From Heyndrickxia sporothermodurans (GTDB taxonomy: Bacteria; Bacillota; Bacilli; Bacillales; Bacillaceae_C), in NCBI RefSeq assembly GCF_016785185.1, contig NZ_JAEKDY010000035.1: a stretch of 31,473 nt of DNA. The stretch is one strand, 5' to 3'. A model generated the notes under the pieces. The model was given only the letters and a program-made list of their open reading frames with translations, searched no databases and was not told the DNA's origin. Every line of letters begins with the position of its first letter. Position 1 is the first letter of the stretch. Of the stretch, positions 23,998-31,473 are shown in pieces. A program made the translations under genes and the position numbers.

Positions 23998-24600
23998 TTA
24001 CTTAGTTGTATTTGCACTAAGCAATTCAGTGTATTTTGCCGCACGGTCAGCAGGCATTTTTTCCATTACTTTTGCCAATACATCTGATTTCATATTGGAT
24101 AGAATTTTTAATGCTTCTTTATCGTTCATATTCATAATGATCGGTGCAGCATTTTTAGCAGACATTGTTTCATACGTACGGACTATTTCCGAAAAAGCTT
24201 TTTTGTTTTTATCTTGAATTTGCTTCAATTCTATAATTTCATCTTGAAGTCTTTTCTGTTCTAGCAAAAGTTGCTTCTTTTCGGAATCCTGACTGTCAAT
24301 TTTGGATTGTAATTGTGTTAATTCAGCATTTTTATTCTCAATTTCTGCTTGCAAATCGACAATTTTATCTTCATATTTCTTAATACTTTTACCGCTGCTT
24401 GTATCTTTATTTGATGATGAAGCAAGCGAAAACTTTGCACCGATATCTTTCGCCTTTTCAAAAACATTTACACCAGCTACTTGAGCTACAACTAAGCCGA
24501 TAAAAATAGCAAATAATAAAGGAATAAAGATAACATATACAAACCACTGAAACTTATTCTTTGATTTCTTTTCATTTTGTTCATTCATCACTTTGCTCAT
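23998..24600 (-). CDS. ylxF: YlxF, MotE/MgtE-N-like flagellar operon protein
   Basis: This 200-residue protein has one transmembrane helix at about 20-42, a long coiled coil (about 60-130, rich in K/E/Q/L heptads such as KYEDKIVDLQAEIENKNAEL) and a C-terminal MgtE-N-like domain (MNDKEALKILSNMKSDVLAKVMEKM). The architecture is that of MotE, a chaperone-like partner of flagellar stator proteins in alpha-proteobacteria. In Bacillus the role is not established. An AGGTGA site supports the ATG at 24600 rather than the upstream GTG at 24609, which directly touches the fliJ stop. Confidence 0.9.
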   Translation of the reverse strand: MSKVMNEQNEKKSKNKFQWFVYVIFIPLLFAIFIGLVVAQVAGVNVFEKAKDIGAKFSLASSSNKDTSSGKSIKKYEDKIVDLQAEIENKNAELTQLQSKIDSQDSEKKQLLLEQKRLQDEIIELKQIQDKNKKAFSEIVRTYETMSAKNAAPIIMNMNDKEALKILSNMKSDVLAKVMEKMPADRAAKYTELLSANTTK

Positions 24601-24609
24601 TTGAATCAC

Positions 24610-25056
24610 CTAGTTTCCAATGCGATGAAAATAAATTTGAGTTGATATTTCATCTATTTGCTTGTTCTCTATTTCCTGTAGTAAAAATAGATATTTCTCA
24701 AAATCTTTTTCCTTCAATTTTTCATATTTCTTCACTTCAATGTTTTTTTCTTGTAATTTTTGTTCATACCAATTCATTTGATTTCTTGCATTAATGACAA
24801 GATCCTGATAGTGTTTGATAGATTTTTCTAAGTTCGTAATAAAACGTTGATGATGTCTAATTTCTTGAATAGATAGTCCGGTTTCTAATTTTGATGTTTG
24901 AAAGTCTAGTAAATCTTCTTTTTTCTTTAATAATTGATATAACTCTTCCGCTACATTTTCAAACCGTTTGACAGATTTTTGATAAGTTGAAAGGGCTTCA
25001 TCCTTTTCCCTTTCTTTTAGGGATAATATTTTTTCGAATTTATATTGATATTTCAT
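24610..25056 (-). CDS. fliJ: Flagellar export chaperone FliJ
   Basis: FliJ is a coiled-coil protein that sits in the FliI ATPase ring and links it to FlhA. The 148 residues are almost entirely predicted coiled coil, beginning YQYKFEKILSLKEREKDEAL, the typical FliJ opening, with no membrane segment. Length matches the family. It follows fliI by 10 bases with an AGAGGAT site and is followed directly by ylxF. Confidence 0.95.
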   Translation of the reverse strand: MKYQYKFEKILSLKEREKDEALSTYQKSVKRFENVAEELYQLLKKKEDLLDFQTSKLETGLSIQEIRHHQRFITNLEKSIKHYQDLVINARNQMNWYEQKLQEKNIEVKKYEKLKEKDFEKYLFLLQEIENKQIDEISTQIYFHRIGN

Positions 25057-25066
25057 TGGTTATCCT

Positions 25067-26377
25067 CTATTCCGCAAGGTTGATAATTGCTTCGATGCTT
25101 TCTTCCATCGTAATTTTTTCATTCGTTTTTTGCTTTAAAAATGAAATAATTTCCGGATATCTTTCAATTGCTTCATCAATTTCTTTAGATGCACCTCGTT
25201 TATAAGCACCTATATTAATTAAGTCTTCCGAATTAATATAGGTGCTTAAATATTCCCTAACTTTTTCAGCGGCATTTTTATGCGAATCTGTAGCTAAATG
25301 ATTCATTAAACGGCTAATACTTTTTAAAATATTAATCGCAGGAAATTGTCCTTTATTTGCTAAATTTCGATCAAGTACAAAATGGCCATCTAAAATTCCT
25401 CGAACGGTATCGGCAATCGGCTCATTCATATCATCACCATCAACTAATACCGTATAAAAACCTGTTATCGTTCCTTTTTCGTTAGTCCCCGTACGCTCCA
25501 ATAATTTCGGTAAGATTGCAAAAACAGATGGGGTATATCCTTTTGTCGCCGGTGGTTCACCTACTGCAAGCCCGACTTCCCTTTGTGCCATTGCCACACG
25601 TGTAACAGAATCCATCATAAACATGACGTTTAACCCTTTATCACGAAAATACTCTGCAATCGCAGTAGCTGTAAATGCACCTTTTATACGCATAAGTGCG
25701 GGTTGATCTGATGTGGCTGCAATAACGACTGATCTGCTGAGTCCTTCAGGTCCTAGATCTCTCTCAATAAACTCCCTGACTTCACGACCACGTTCTCCTA
25801 TCAATGCAATAACATTAATATCTGCTTTCGTATTGCGAGCAATCATGCCGAGCAGTGTGCTCTTTCCTACCCCACTACCGGCAAAAATACCGATTCTTTG
25901 TCCTTTTCCAACCGTTAATAGGCTATCGATAGCTCGTACACCTACTTCAATCCCCTCAGATATTGGCGGCCTTTTTAAAGGATTTGGCGGGCTTTGTTCA
26001 GTTGGAACAGACTTCATTCCCTTCGGTAATACTGAACCATCCATTGGATTCCCTAAAGAGTCGATTACTCTACCCTTTAAAGCTGAACCGACTTTTATTT
26101 CTAACGGCTTTGAAGTCGTTTCTACTAGACTGCCCGGGGCAATTTCTTGTATATCTGAATAAGGCATTAAAATAACAAATTCATCTTTAAATCCAACAAC
26201 TTCCGCTTGGATTTTCCGAGTTTGTTTTTTTCCATTCAAATGAATCCAACATACATCGCCGATAGAGCTTTCCGGACCTAATGATTCAATCATTAATCCG
26301 ACAACACGTTTTACTTTTCCGTAACGCTTATATGTTTCGATATCTGGTATTAACGAAACTAGATCGATTGCTTTCAT
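25067..26377 (-). CDS. fliI: Flagellum-specific export ATPase FliI
   Basis: FliI is the F1-beta-like ATPase that energises loading of flagellar export substrates. The 436-residue protein has a beta-barrel N-terminal domain, Walker A GSGVGKST at 167-174, GERGREVREFI at about 193-203, a Walker B region VMFMMDSVTR, and the C-terminal helical domain. The ATG overlaps the fliH stop by four bases (ATGA). The coding sequence for residues 377-392 (TYINSEDLINIGAY region) contains a perfect 18-bp inverted repeat although the protein there is ordinary. Confidence 0.97.
   Translation of the reverse strand: MKAIDLVSLIPDIETYKRYGKVKRVVGLMIESLGPESSIGDVCWIHLNGKKQTRKIQAEVVGFKDEFVILMPYSDIQEIAPGSLVETTSKPLEIKVGSALKGRVIDSLGNPMDGSVLPKGMKSVPTEQSPPNPLKRPPISEGIEVGVRAIDSLLTVGKGQRIGIFAGSGVGKSTLLGMIARNTKADINVIALIGERGREVREFIERDLGPEGLSRSVVIAATSDQPALMRIKGAFTATAIAEYFRDKGLNVMFMMDSVTRVAMAQREVGLAVGEPPATKGYTPSVFAILPKLLERTGTNEKGTITGFYTVLVDGDDMNEPIADTVRGILDGHFVLDRNLANKGQFPAINILKSISRLMNHLATDSHKNAAEKVREYLSTYINSEDLINIGAYKRGASKEIDEAIERYPEIISFLKQKTNEKITMEESIEAIINLAE
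25203..25248. repeat. Perfect 18-bp inverted repeat inside fliI
   Basis: TAAGCACCTATATTAATT at 25203-25220 is repeated in exact inverted form at 25231-25248 with a 10-base spacer. In mRNA this would be an 18-bp stem-loop without mismatches. No T run follows on either strand, so it is not a standard terminator. It lies about 130 bases before the fliI stop codon. Confidence 0.9.
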
Positions 26378-27141
26378 GAGTGAACACCCTCAATAATTTC
26401 CATAAGTTTCAGCTTTAACTCAGAAAGTTGACTGTCAATACTTGCATCAATTTTTCCGTGGCTCGTTTCTATCAGGCATTGATATTCATTCAATTGATCA
26501 TCGGAATAGAGATAACATTGCTGATTATTTGGTAATAATGCGTCTAATTCTTCTTTACTTTGAATGACTAAACTAAATTGATTCGGATGAATATAAATTT
26601 GTATATCCTTATTTTCCCTTGCTTCCTTTATTACTTGTTTCACAAGAGAAACAAATGATGAAGGATGTTCCTTTAAAGTTTCTTGCAATATTTTTTCTGC
26701 TGCTTTCATGCCAAGGTCTAAAATGACTTTCTCAGAGGATTCAATATGTCTCGCAAATTCTTGTCGCATCTCATCGGTAATGCGATTTGCTGTTTCAATT
26801 AAATGATTATATTGATCAAACCCCTGCTTTTGGCCTTCTTGAAAACCTTGTTGGAACCCTTCTGATTTAGCTTCTTCAACTAATCTCGCTCTTTCCTCTA
26901 TCCATTCATTTCGTTCCAACTCGACTTTTTTTCTCATTTCTTCGGCATCTTGTTCAGCCGCTAGTAAGACTTCTTTTGCTTGTTTTTGGAAATGGTTTAA
27001 AATTTTCTTCTTTTCAATTTCCAAGTGTCCTTCTGCTTCTATTTCTCCTAGTGAATCAAATTGTGATATGTCTTTAATACCAATTACTTTTCCTACTCTA
27101 TTTTCATTGACTGATGTACGTGACTTAATGATTCTAGACAA
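26374..27141 (-). CDS. fliH: Flagellar export regulator FliH
   Basis: FliH is the peripheral stalk that holds the FliI ATPase at the export gate. It has 255 residues from the TTG at 27141. After an opening SRIIKSR, common in Bacillaceae FliH, there is a long charged coiled coil (about 50-140) containing the GxxxG-like repeats EGFQQGFQEGQKQGFDQ expected of this family, then the C-terminal domain related to V/F-type stalk subunits. The frame is open to 27168, but GGTGGAGGGG lies 9 bases before the TTG at 27141, so that start is preferred. It overlaps fliG by 8 bases. Confidence 0.92.
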   Translation of the reverse strand: MSRIIKSRTSVNENRVGKVIGIKDISQFDSLGEIEAEGHLEIEKKKILNHFQKQAKEVLLAAEQDAEEMRKKVELERNEWIEERARLVEEAKSEGFQQGFQEGQKQGFDQYNHLIETANRITDEMRQEFARHIESSEKVILDLGMKAAEKILQETLKEHPSSFVSLVKQVIKEARENKDIQIYIHPNQFSLVIQSKEELDALLPNNQQCYLYSDDQLNEYQCLIETSHGKIDASIDSQLSELKLKLMEIIEGVHS

Positions 27142-28147
27142 TAATGTCGTCCCCTCCACCACGAGCAATGATTATTTCACCAGCATCTTCTAATCTTCTA
27201 ATGATTGAAACGATTCTCGATTGTGCTTCTTCTACATCTTTTAAGCGGATTGGTCCCATATATTCCATTTCTTCTTTAAATGTTTCTACCATTCTCGTTG
27301 ACATATTCCTATAAACAACATCTTTCACTTCATCACTTGAAACTTTTAAGGCCAATAACAAGTCCTCATTCTCACATTCTCTAATAACACGTTGTATAGA
27401 TCGATTATCCAATGTAACGATATCTTCAAATACGAACATTCTCTTTTTAATTTCTTCAGCTAGCTCCGGGTCTTGGATTTCGAGCGCATCCAAAATGGTT
27501 TTTTCTGTTGCTCGGTCTACACCATTCAACACTTCAACGACTGATTCGATTCCACCAGTTTGCGTGTAATCTTGTGTAACAGTTGCTGATAATTTCTGCT
27601 CCAAGATGGTTTCAACCTCACTAATAATTTCCGGAGAAGTTCGATCCATTAATGCAATCCGTCTCGCAATATCCGCCTGAACATCCTGTGGTAATTCAGA
27701 TAGAATTTGCCCGGATTTTTCAGGTTCCAAATAGGATAGAATAAGAGCAATAGTTTGCGGATGTTCGTTCTGAATAAAATTTAGTACTTGTCCAGCATCC
27801 GCTCGCCTTGCAAAATCAAATGGTCGTACCTGTAAGGATGAAGTTAACCGATTAATAATTGTTTCCGCTTGTTCTGCTCCCAATGCTTTTTCAAGCACTG
27901 TTTTTGCATATCCAATTCCACCCTGTGAAATATAATCTTGCGCTAAAGCTAGATGATGGAATTCATCAAAGATGTCTTCCTTTGTGTGAGATTCAACCTT
28001 CTTTACTCCCGAAATTTCCAGAGTTAATTTTTCAATCTCTTCTTCAGATAAATGCTTATATACTGATGCAGAGACATCTGGACCAAGTGATATGAGAAGG
28101 ATAGCGGCTTTTTGTTTTCCAGTTAAACCTTTTTCTCTACTCGCCAT
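27134..28147 (-). CDS. fliG: Flagellar motor switch protein FliG
   Basis: FliG is the rotor protein that couples stator force to rotation. The 337 residues show the N-terminal FliF-binding domain (LTGKQKAAILLISLGPDVSA), the middle domain with the EHPQTIALILSYL motif at about 130-142, and the C-terminal torque helix with charged residues (LDNRSIQRVIRECENEDLLLALK, then MSTRMVETFKEEMEYMGPIRLKDVEEAQ). The ATG follows AAAGGGGG. It starts 12 bases after fliF and overlaps fliH. Confidence 0.97.
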   Translation of the reverse strand: MASREKGLTGKQKAAILLISLGPDVSASVYKHLSEEEIEKLTLEISGVKKVESHTKEDIFDEFHHLALAQDYISQGGIGYAKTVLEKALGAEQAETIINRLTSSLQVRPFDFARRADAGQVLNFIQNEHPQTIALILSYLEPEKSGQILSELPQDVQADIARRIALMDRTSPEIISEVETILEQKLSATVTQDYTQTGGIESVVEVLNGVDRATEKTILDALEIQDPELAEEIKKRMFVFEDIVTLDNRSIQRVIRECENEDLLLALKVSSDEVKDVVYRNMSTRMVETFKEEMEYMGPIRLKDVEEAQSRIVSIIRRLEDAGEIIIARGGGDDIIV

Positions 28148-28159
28148 TTTTATCCCCCT

Positions 28160-29752
28160 TTAATCCTCTGAAATCCAAGTTCTTAATAATTTTGCAAACT
28201 CATCTGGTTTTTCTTTCGCCATTTTTTCCAATTGTTTCTTTCTTAATGAGCTTTCTGTTTCATGTTCCTCATTAACATCTGCGATTCGAACAGGTTCAGG
28301 TTGCTCAAGTAAATCTTCATCATCTTCTTCAGTAGCTGCCTTCTTTTTAGATCGCAGCATGAAAATAATTAACACGATTATTACTAATAAAAGTAATCCA
28401 CCAATGAGATACACCCACCACGGAATTTTCGACTTATTACTAGCAGTTTCTTTCATTTTTCCATCAAAAGGTTGGACCGAAACAGCAATTTTATTTTCAA
28501 GATCCTGGTCACTAATATTTGCAGCTTCCTTTTTATCAATCGATGTTCTAATGATCGTGGATAATATTTTCGATACGTCATCCTTTGTACTTTGAGGCAA
28601 TGAGTTCGGATTTTTCGGATCAGGTGGTTCAAGCATTACTTGAATTCCAAGATCTCTTATTTTATAAGGACTTTCTGCGACTTGTTTATGAATTTTATTC
28701 ACTTCATAATTGACGGAGTCCTGTACTTTTTCATAATCTCCATTAGAGTCACTACCAGATACATAACTACTTCCTAGGGAATCAGCCGGGTCTGAACCTT
28801 GAGGAACTCCACCTGCCGATGCACCTTTTCCTGAATACGTTTCAGTAATTTTCTGGGCACTAATTTCAAGACCCTTCATATTATCTTTATCAACTGGCGC
28901 GACTAAGTTTTCCTCACGATTTTCTTGAGTAAAGTCGATGTCGGCAGTTACGGATGCTACAACTTTGTCATAACCGATCATTGTTCCTAGCATCGTTTGA
29001 ACTTGCCTTTGAATATCACGCTCAATTTGATGTTTTATATCCATTTGTTGAGTAAATGTATTTCCCGTACTATTATCATTATTTAAATCAAAATACTCAA
29101 AATTTTGATTCATAATGACGATATTATCATTAGATAGGTTAGGGACACTTTTCGATACCAAGTTATATAGGGACTTTATTTGTGATTGATTAAATTCATA
29201 ACCAGGTTTCGTCGTTAATACAATTGATGCGGATGCTTCGGCATTTTTATCATTTACAAATATTTCTTTCTTAGGCATATTAATCATTACCTTGGCATCT
29301 TCAACACCATCAATTTCCTTAATTAAGTTAGATAATTCTGTTTGCATAGCTTCCAATTTAACTACATCGAATTCATTATCAGTCATGCCAAAACCGGCAT
29401 TTTGACTAAAGAAAGAATAATCAATACTTCCAGATTTCGGGATTCCCTCTGAAGCTAATTCAATTTTTAACGAATCAACATTTTCTTCAGGTACTTTAAT
29501 CGTTTTTCCGCCATCAGCAACCTCGGATTGAATCCCTTTTGAATCAAGGCTTTCTTTGATTGAACCTGCTTCCGATGGGGTTAGATTGCTATATAGGGGT
29601 ACCATAGTCGTTCTAGTAGTAAAAAATGTAATAATTGCAATTAAAAATATAACTAGCAAAATGGAGGAGATACCTACGATCTTTTGTTTTTTCGATAAAT
29701 TATTCCAAAAGTCTTTCATCTTGACTGAATAGTTTTTTAATTTCTCATTCAT
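28160..29752 (-). CDS. fliF: Flagellar MS-ring protein FliF
   Basis: FliF builds the MS ring in the membrane, the first flagellar structure. The 530-residue protein has a transmembrane helix at about 24-46, ring-building domains with LASEGIPKSGSIDYSFF and VVKLEAMQTELSNLI, a Gly/Ser-rich loop (about 320-345), a second transmembrane helix (WWVYLIGGLLLLVIIVLIIF) near 440-465, and the C-terminal FliG-binding peptide around FAKLLRTWISED. GGAGG lies 7 bases before the ATG. A 67-base AT-rich gap separates it from fliE. Confidence 0.97.
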   Translation of the reverse strand: MNEKLKNYSVKMKDFWNNLSKKQKIVGISSILLVIFLIAIITFFTTRTTMVPLYSNLTPSEAGSIKESLDSKGIQSEVADGGKTIKVPEENVDSLKIELASEGIPKSGSIDYSFFSQNAGFGMTDNEFDVVKLEAMQTELSNLIKEIDGVEDAKVMINMPKKEIFVNDKNAEASASIVLTTKPGYEFNQSQIKSLYNLVSKSVPNLSNDNIVIMNQNFEYFDLNNDNSTGNTFTQQMDIKHQIERDIQRQVQTMLGTMIGYDKVVASVTADIDFTQENREENLVAPVDKDNMKGLEISAQKITETYSGKGASAGGVPQGSDPADSLGSSYVSGSDSNGDYEKVQDSVNYEVNKIHKQVAESPYKIRDLGIQVMLEPPDPKNPNSLPQSTKDDVSKILSTIIRTSIDKKEAANISDQDLENKIAVSVQPFDGKMKETASNKSKIPWWVYLIGGLLLLVIIVLIIFMLRSKKKAATEEDDEDLLEQPEPVRIADVNEEHETESSLRKKQLEKMAKEKPDEFAKLLRTWISED

Positions 29753-29819
29753 TAACTATCCTCCAATATCAAACAAAAAAAGAATAAATATAAAATATAT
29801 TATTAGTACTAGCAAGCTA

Positions 29820-30128
29820 TTAAACTTGCATTCTCATTGTTTCTTGATAAGCTTCAACTACTTTATTTCTAATTTCTAATGCCGCTTGTAAAGTAATACT
29901 AGCTTTTTGAGCAGTAATCATTACTTGATGTAAATCAACATTTTCACCATTAGCCATTTTTTTTGTTAAAATATCTGAATCAATTTGTGATTGGTTCACA
30001 TCTTCAATTGATTTTTTTAGAAAATCGGAAAATTTGACTTGTGATTGTGTATTCGGCGATTGGATATTTTTTTGTTCCAACGGTCGTAAAATATTAGTAG
30101 CAACCGAATTAATATTTTGTATAGCCAT
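29820..30128 (-). CDS. fliE: Rod/MS-ring junction protein FliE
   Basis: FliE links the MS ring to the rod and is among the first exported proteins. The 102-residue protein has a variable N-terminus and the conserved C-terminal helices DLHQVMITAQKASITLQAAL and EIRNKVVEAYQETMRMQV, which define the family. GGAGGAG precedes the ATG. It follows flgC by 14 bases. Confidence 0.96.
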   Translation of the reverse strand: MAIQNINSVATNILRPLEQKNIQSPNTQSQVKFSDFLKKSIEDVNQSQIDSDILTKKMANGENVDLHQVMITAQKASITLQAALEIRNKVVEAYQETMRMQV

Positions 30129-30142
30129 TAGTACTCCTCCTG

Positions 30143-30592
30143 TTATTTACCTATTTCCAAAGCTTTCATCATCATCGATTTGGACGCATTTAGAACAGTT
30201 ACGTTTGCCTCATATGATCGGGTAGCACTCATTAAATCCACCATTTCCCTCAGTGGATCAACATTTGGTAAGCTAACGTAACCATCTTGATTGGCATCAG
30301 GGTTTTCTGGATCATAAACCATTTTTGAAGGTGTATTATCTTCGACTATTTTATTTACTTTAACCCCACCAATGCCATTTTGATTATTTAGAGCTGTTTG
30401 AAAATAACTTGTAAAAGAATTAGATTTCGGCTCAAGTACGACCATTTTACGTTTATATGGTTCCCATACTCCATTTACTAATTTTCCTCTTGTTGTATCG
30501 ACGTTCGCCATATTAGAGGAAATAACATCCATCCTTAATCGTTGTGCAGTTAGAGCGGAGGAAGTAATCCCCATACCATTAAACATAGACAT
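30143..30592 (-). CDS. flgC: Flagellar proximal rod protein FlgC
   Basis: FlgC is a proximal rod subunit. The 149-residue protein has the rod-family N-terminal helix (ITSSALTAQRLRMDVISSNM, then ANVDTTR) and the C-terminal helix MVDLMSATRSYEANVTVLNA, as expected. The central part NQDGYVSLPNVDPLREM is characteristic of FlgC. AGAGGTGG precedes the ATG. It lies 2 bases after flgB. Confidence 0.97.
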   Translation of the reverse strand: MSMFNGMGITSSALTAQRLRMDVISSNMANVDTTRGKLVNGVWEPYKRKMVVLEPKSNSFTSYFQTALNNQNGIGGVKVNKIVEDNTPSKMVYDPENPDANQDGYVSLPNVDPLREMVDLMSATRSYEANVTVLNASKSMMMKALEIGK

Positions 30593-30594
30593 AA

Positions 30595-30987
30595 TTATTT
30601 CCCACCTCTAATTACTGTCTGTAATGTTGAAAATTTTCCACTAATACGATTAGATAACGCATCATAGTATATTTGGTTTGTTGCAAGATCTGACATCTCT
30701 TTATCAATGTCCACACCATTTCCATTTTCGTTATACTCAATATTTTGTTGTGTAGATATAACCGAATCATTTGTCGTATTTTGAAATTCAAAATGCCTTG
30801 AATCCGTTCGTATTGCTTCAAATGGTTGATTCAACTGTTTCGCTAGCATCTGTTTAAAACTAACGTCTTTCGGTTTATAATTTGGAGTATCAACATTTGC
30901 AATATTATTAGCAATAACTTTTTGCTTTAATGAGGAATAATCTAATGCACGTTCTAATGTATTGAATGTATTGGAAAATAAATCCAA
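30595..30987 (-). CDS. flgB: Flagellar proximal rod protein FlgB
   Basis: FlgB is a proximal rod subunit and the first gene of the operon. From a TTG start at 30987 the protein has 130 residues and begins LDLFSNTFNTLERAL in line with B. subtilis FlgB (MKLFSGTIQNLE); SLKQKVIANNIANVDTPNYK is the family signature. An ATG ten codons upstream (31017) has no ribosome binding site, and its extension MSKKSKRCHK contains AAGAGGTG, which is correctly spaced (7 bases) for the TTG. The TTG is therefore chosen. A SigA promoter lies about 70 bases upstream. Confidence 0.94.
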   Translation of the reverse strand: MDLFSNTFNTLERALDYSSLKQKVIANNIANVDTPNYKPKDVSFKQMLAKQLNQPFEAIRTDSRHFEFQNTTNDSVISTQQNIEYNENGNGVDIDKEMSDLATNQIYYDALSNRISGKFSTLQTVIRGGK

Positions 30988-31057
30988 TTTGTGACACCTC
31001 TTACTTTTCTTTGACATTTTTTGATTTTATATGACATTCTTTTTACAAACTAATATT

Positions 31058-31086
31058 ATTTTAAAGTTAAATATTCAGCCTGTCCA
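31058..31086 (-). promoter_or_regulatory. Probable SigA promoter of the fla/che operon
   Basis: On the minus strand TGGACA (31086-31081), a spacer of exactly 17 bases, then TAAAAT (31063-31058). Each box matches the SigA consensus at five of six positions. Transcription would begin near 31051, with a leader of about 64 bases before the flgB TTG. No convincing SigD promoter (TAAA, about 15 bases, GCCGATAT) was found in the upstream region. Confidence 0.55.
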
Positions 31087-31346
31087 TGCTATGAATAAAA
31101 ATTTCATTAAATTTTCTTTTGTTTTATTAAAGATAGGACTTTTGGTATATGCCCATTTCTCTACATGTCATGTCATTATTTACTTTTCTAATTTTAGCAA
31201 CTTTTAATTCTATTAACTACTGTGATTTATTGGGATTTTTATTAAATTTATTTTTTAGGTCTTTATTACTAGTCCATTTTCACAAATATCTGAAATTAAC
31301 CGTTTAGAATATTATATAAACATAATAAAACCACCAATGATTAACT
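31087..31346. other. Gene-free, AT-rich region between the IS3 end and the fla/che promoter
   Basis: No open frame of note, no codY remnant and no RNA gene is recognised here. The region holds an isolated TATAAT on the minus strand (31316-31311) with a poor -35, and an AT-only hairpin AAAATTT/AAATTTT near 31102-31119. It is the place where upstream regulators of motility would bind (DegU/SwrA and CodY in B. subtilis), but no clear operator was identified by eye. Confidence 0.5.
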
Positions 31347-31473
31347 TGTTGTGACCCCGAAAAGTTAGAGTTTATATCAAGCAGCTAATTGGCTGGTATG
31401 AATGCGGTATTGAACCGGAGACATACCGGCCAATTTTTGTTTGATACGTTTGTTATTATAATAATCTATATAT
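31347..31473 (-). mobile_element. 3' end of an IS3-family insertion sequence (partial)
   Basis: The plus strand at 31347 reads TGTTGTGACCCCGAAAAG, the form of an inverted repeat end in the IS150 group of IS3 elements, which start with TG and carry a run of C followed by AAAAGTTAGA-like sequence. It ends 30 bases past the stop of a transposase whose C-terminus is visible. The other end is outside the window, so the 3-4 base target duplication cannot be checked. The element lies upstream of and in the same orientation as flgB, at the place where codY normally stands. Confidence 0.85.
31377..31473 (-). CDS. C-terminus of an IS3-family (IS150-like) transposase, cut by the window edge
   Basis: The last 32 residues are visible: YIDYYNNKRIKQKLAGMSPV followed by QYRIHTSQLAA and a TGA. 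The YIxYYNxxRI...LxGMSPxxYR pattern is the end of the DDE integrase domain of IS3/IS150 transposases and includes the position just after the catalytic Glu helix. The catalytic residues themselves lie outside the window, so activity cannot be judged. The frame is intact up to the edge. Confidence 0.92.
   Translation of the reverse strand, partial: YIDYYNNKRIKQKLAGMSPVQYRIHTSQLAA

Noticed and set aside
29753..29819. AT-only hairpin with a T run between fliE and fliF
   Set aside because: The stem AATATA/TATATT has no G-C pair and would be too weak to act as a terminator, and the operon clearly continues.
31311..31316. Exact TATAAT on the minus strand in the region upstream of flgB
   Set aside because: The best -35 matches are CATTGG at 17 bases or TTGGTG at 15 bases, both poor. 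The TGGACA/TAAAAT pair closer to flgB is better.
1..31473. Long frames on the plus strand opposite the operon
   Set aside because: All lie opposite conserved genes, have no ribosome binding sites or family features, and have compositions expected of antisense reading of AT-rich genes.
1..31473. tRNA, rRNA, CRISPR arrays, phage genes or defence systems
   Set aside because: None was recognised on either strand. The interval between the two IS ends is fully accounted for by the motility and translation genes.

Overview
The window carries a complete, uninterrupted fla/che (flagellum and chemotaxis) operon of a low-GC Firmicute, followed by the rpsB-tsf-pyrH-frr cluster. All of it is on the minus strand, so transcription runs from high to low coordinates. 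The gene order flgB-flgC-fliE ... sigD-swrB then rpsB, the presence of cheC, cheD, fliY, swrB and swrD, the strong AGGAGG-type ribosome binding sites and the AT-rich sequence all point to Bacillaceae (Bacillus sensu lato). I do not name a species. Compared with the Bacillus subtilis layout there is one extra gene between flgD and flgE (a TIGR02530-type flagellar operon protein), and FlgE is a long form.

Layout, read in the direction of transcription. 31473-31347: 3' end of an IS3-family element, where codY usually lies in Bacillus. 31346-30988: a gene-free stretch with a probable SigA promoter for the operon. 30987-19660: rod, MS-ring, rotor, export-ATPase and hook genes (flgB, flgC, fliE, fliF, fliG, fliH, fliI, fliJ, ylxF, fliK, flgD, TIGR02530, flgE, swrD, fliL). 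19625-13571: switch genes (fliM, fliY, cheY) and export-gate genes (fliO/fliZ, fliP, fliQ, fliR, flhB). 13543-9514: flhA, flhF, flhG. 9505-4783: chemotaxis genes (cheB, cheA, cheW, cheC, cheD). 4746-3426: sigD and swrB. 3433-178: a SigA promoter overlapping the swrB stop, a folded leader, then rpsB, tsf, pyrH and frr, with hairpins after rpsB and tsf and a strong terminator after frr. 127-1: the edge of a probable IS66-family element, where uppS would be expected.

How it works: early genes build the basal body and the type III export apparatus. FliK, FlgD and FlgE make the hook. FliM, FliY and CheY form the switch that receives the CheA/CheW signal, with CheB, CheC and CheD for adaptation. 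SigD, near the operon end, would activate late genes (flagellin, motors, anti-sigma factor) that are not in this window.

The gene content is conventional; the unusual signals are at RNA level. (1) A perfect 10-bp hairpin lies between a strong Shine-Dalgarno and the swrD start and, if folded, would bring them to normal spacing. (2) Two abutting hairpins with a shared GACCGA loop motif lie in front of flgE. (3) A perfect 18-bp inverted repeat lies inside the fliI coding sequence. (4) A long structured leader and a promoter embedded in the swrB 3' end precede rpsB, with no visible terminator between the motility operon and the ribosomal operon. (5) Seven start codons chosen here are TTG or GTG. 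Both window edges are insertion-sequence ends, so the window may be one assembly contig broken at repeats, or a real IS-bounded island.
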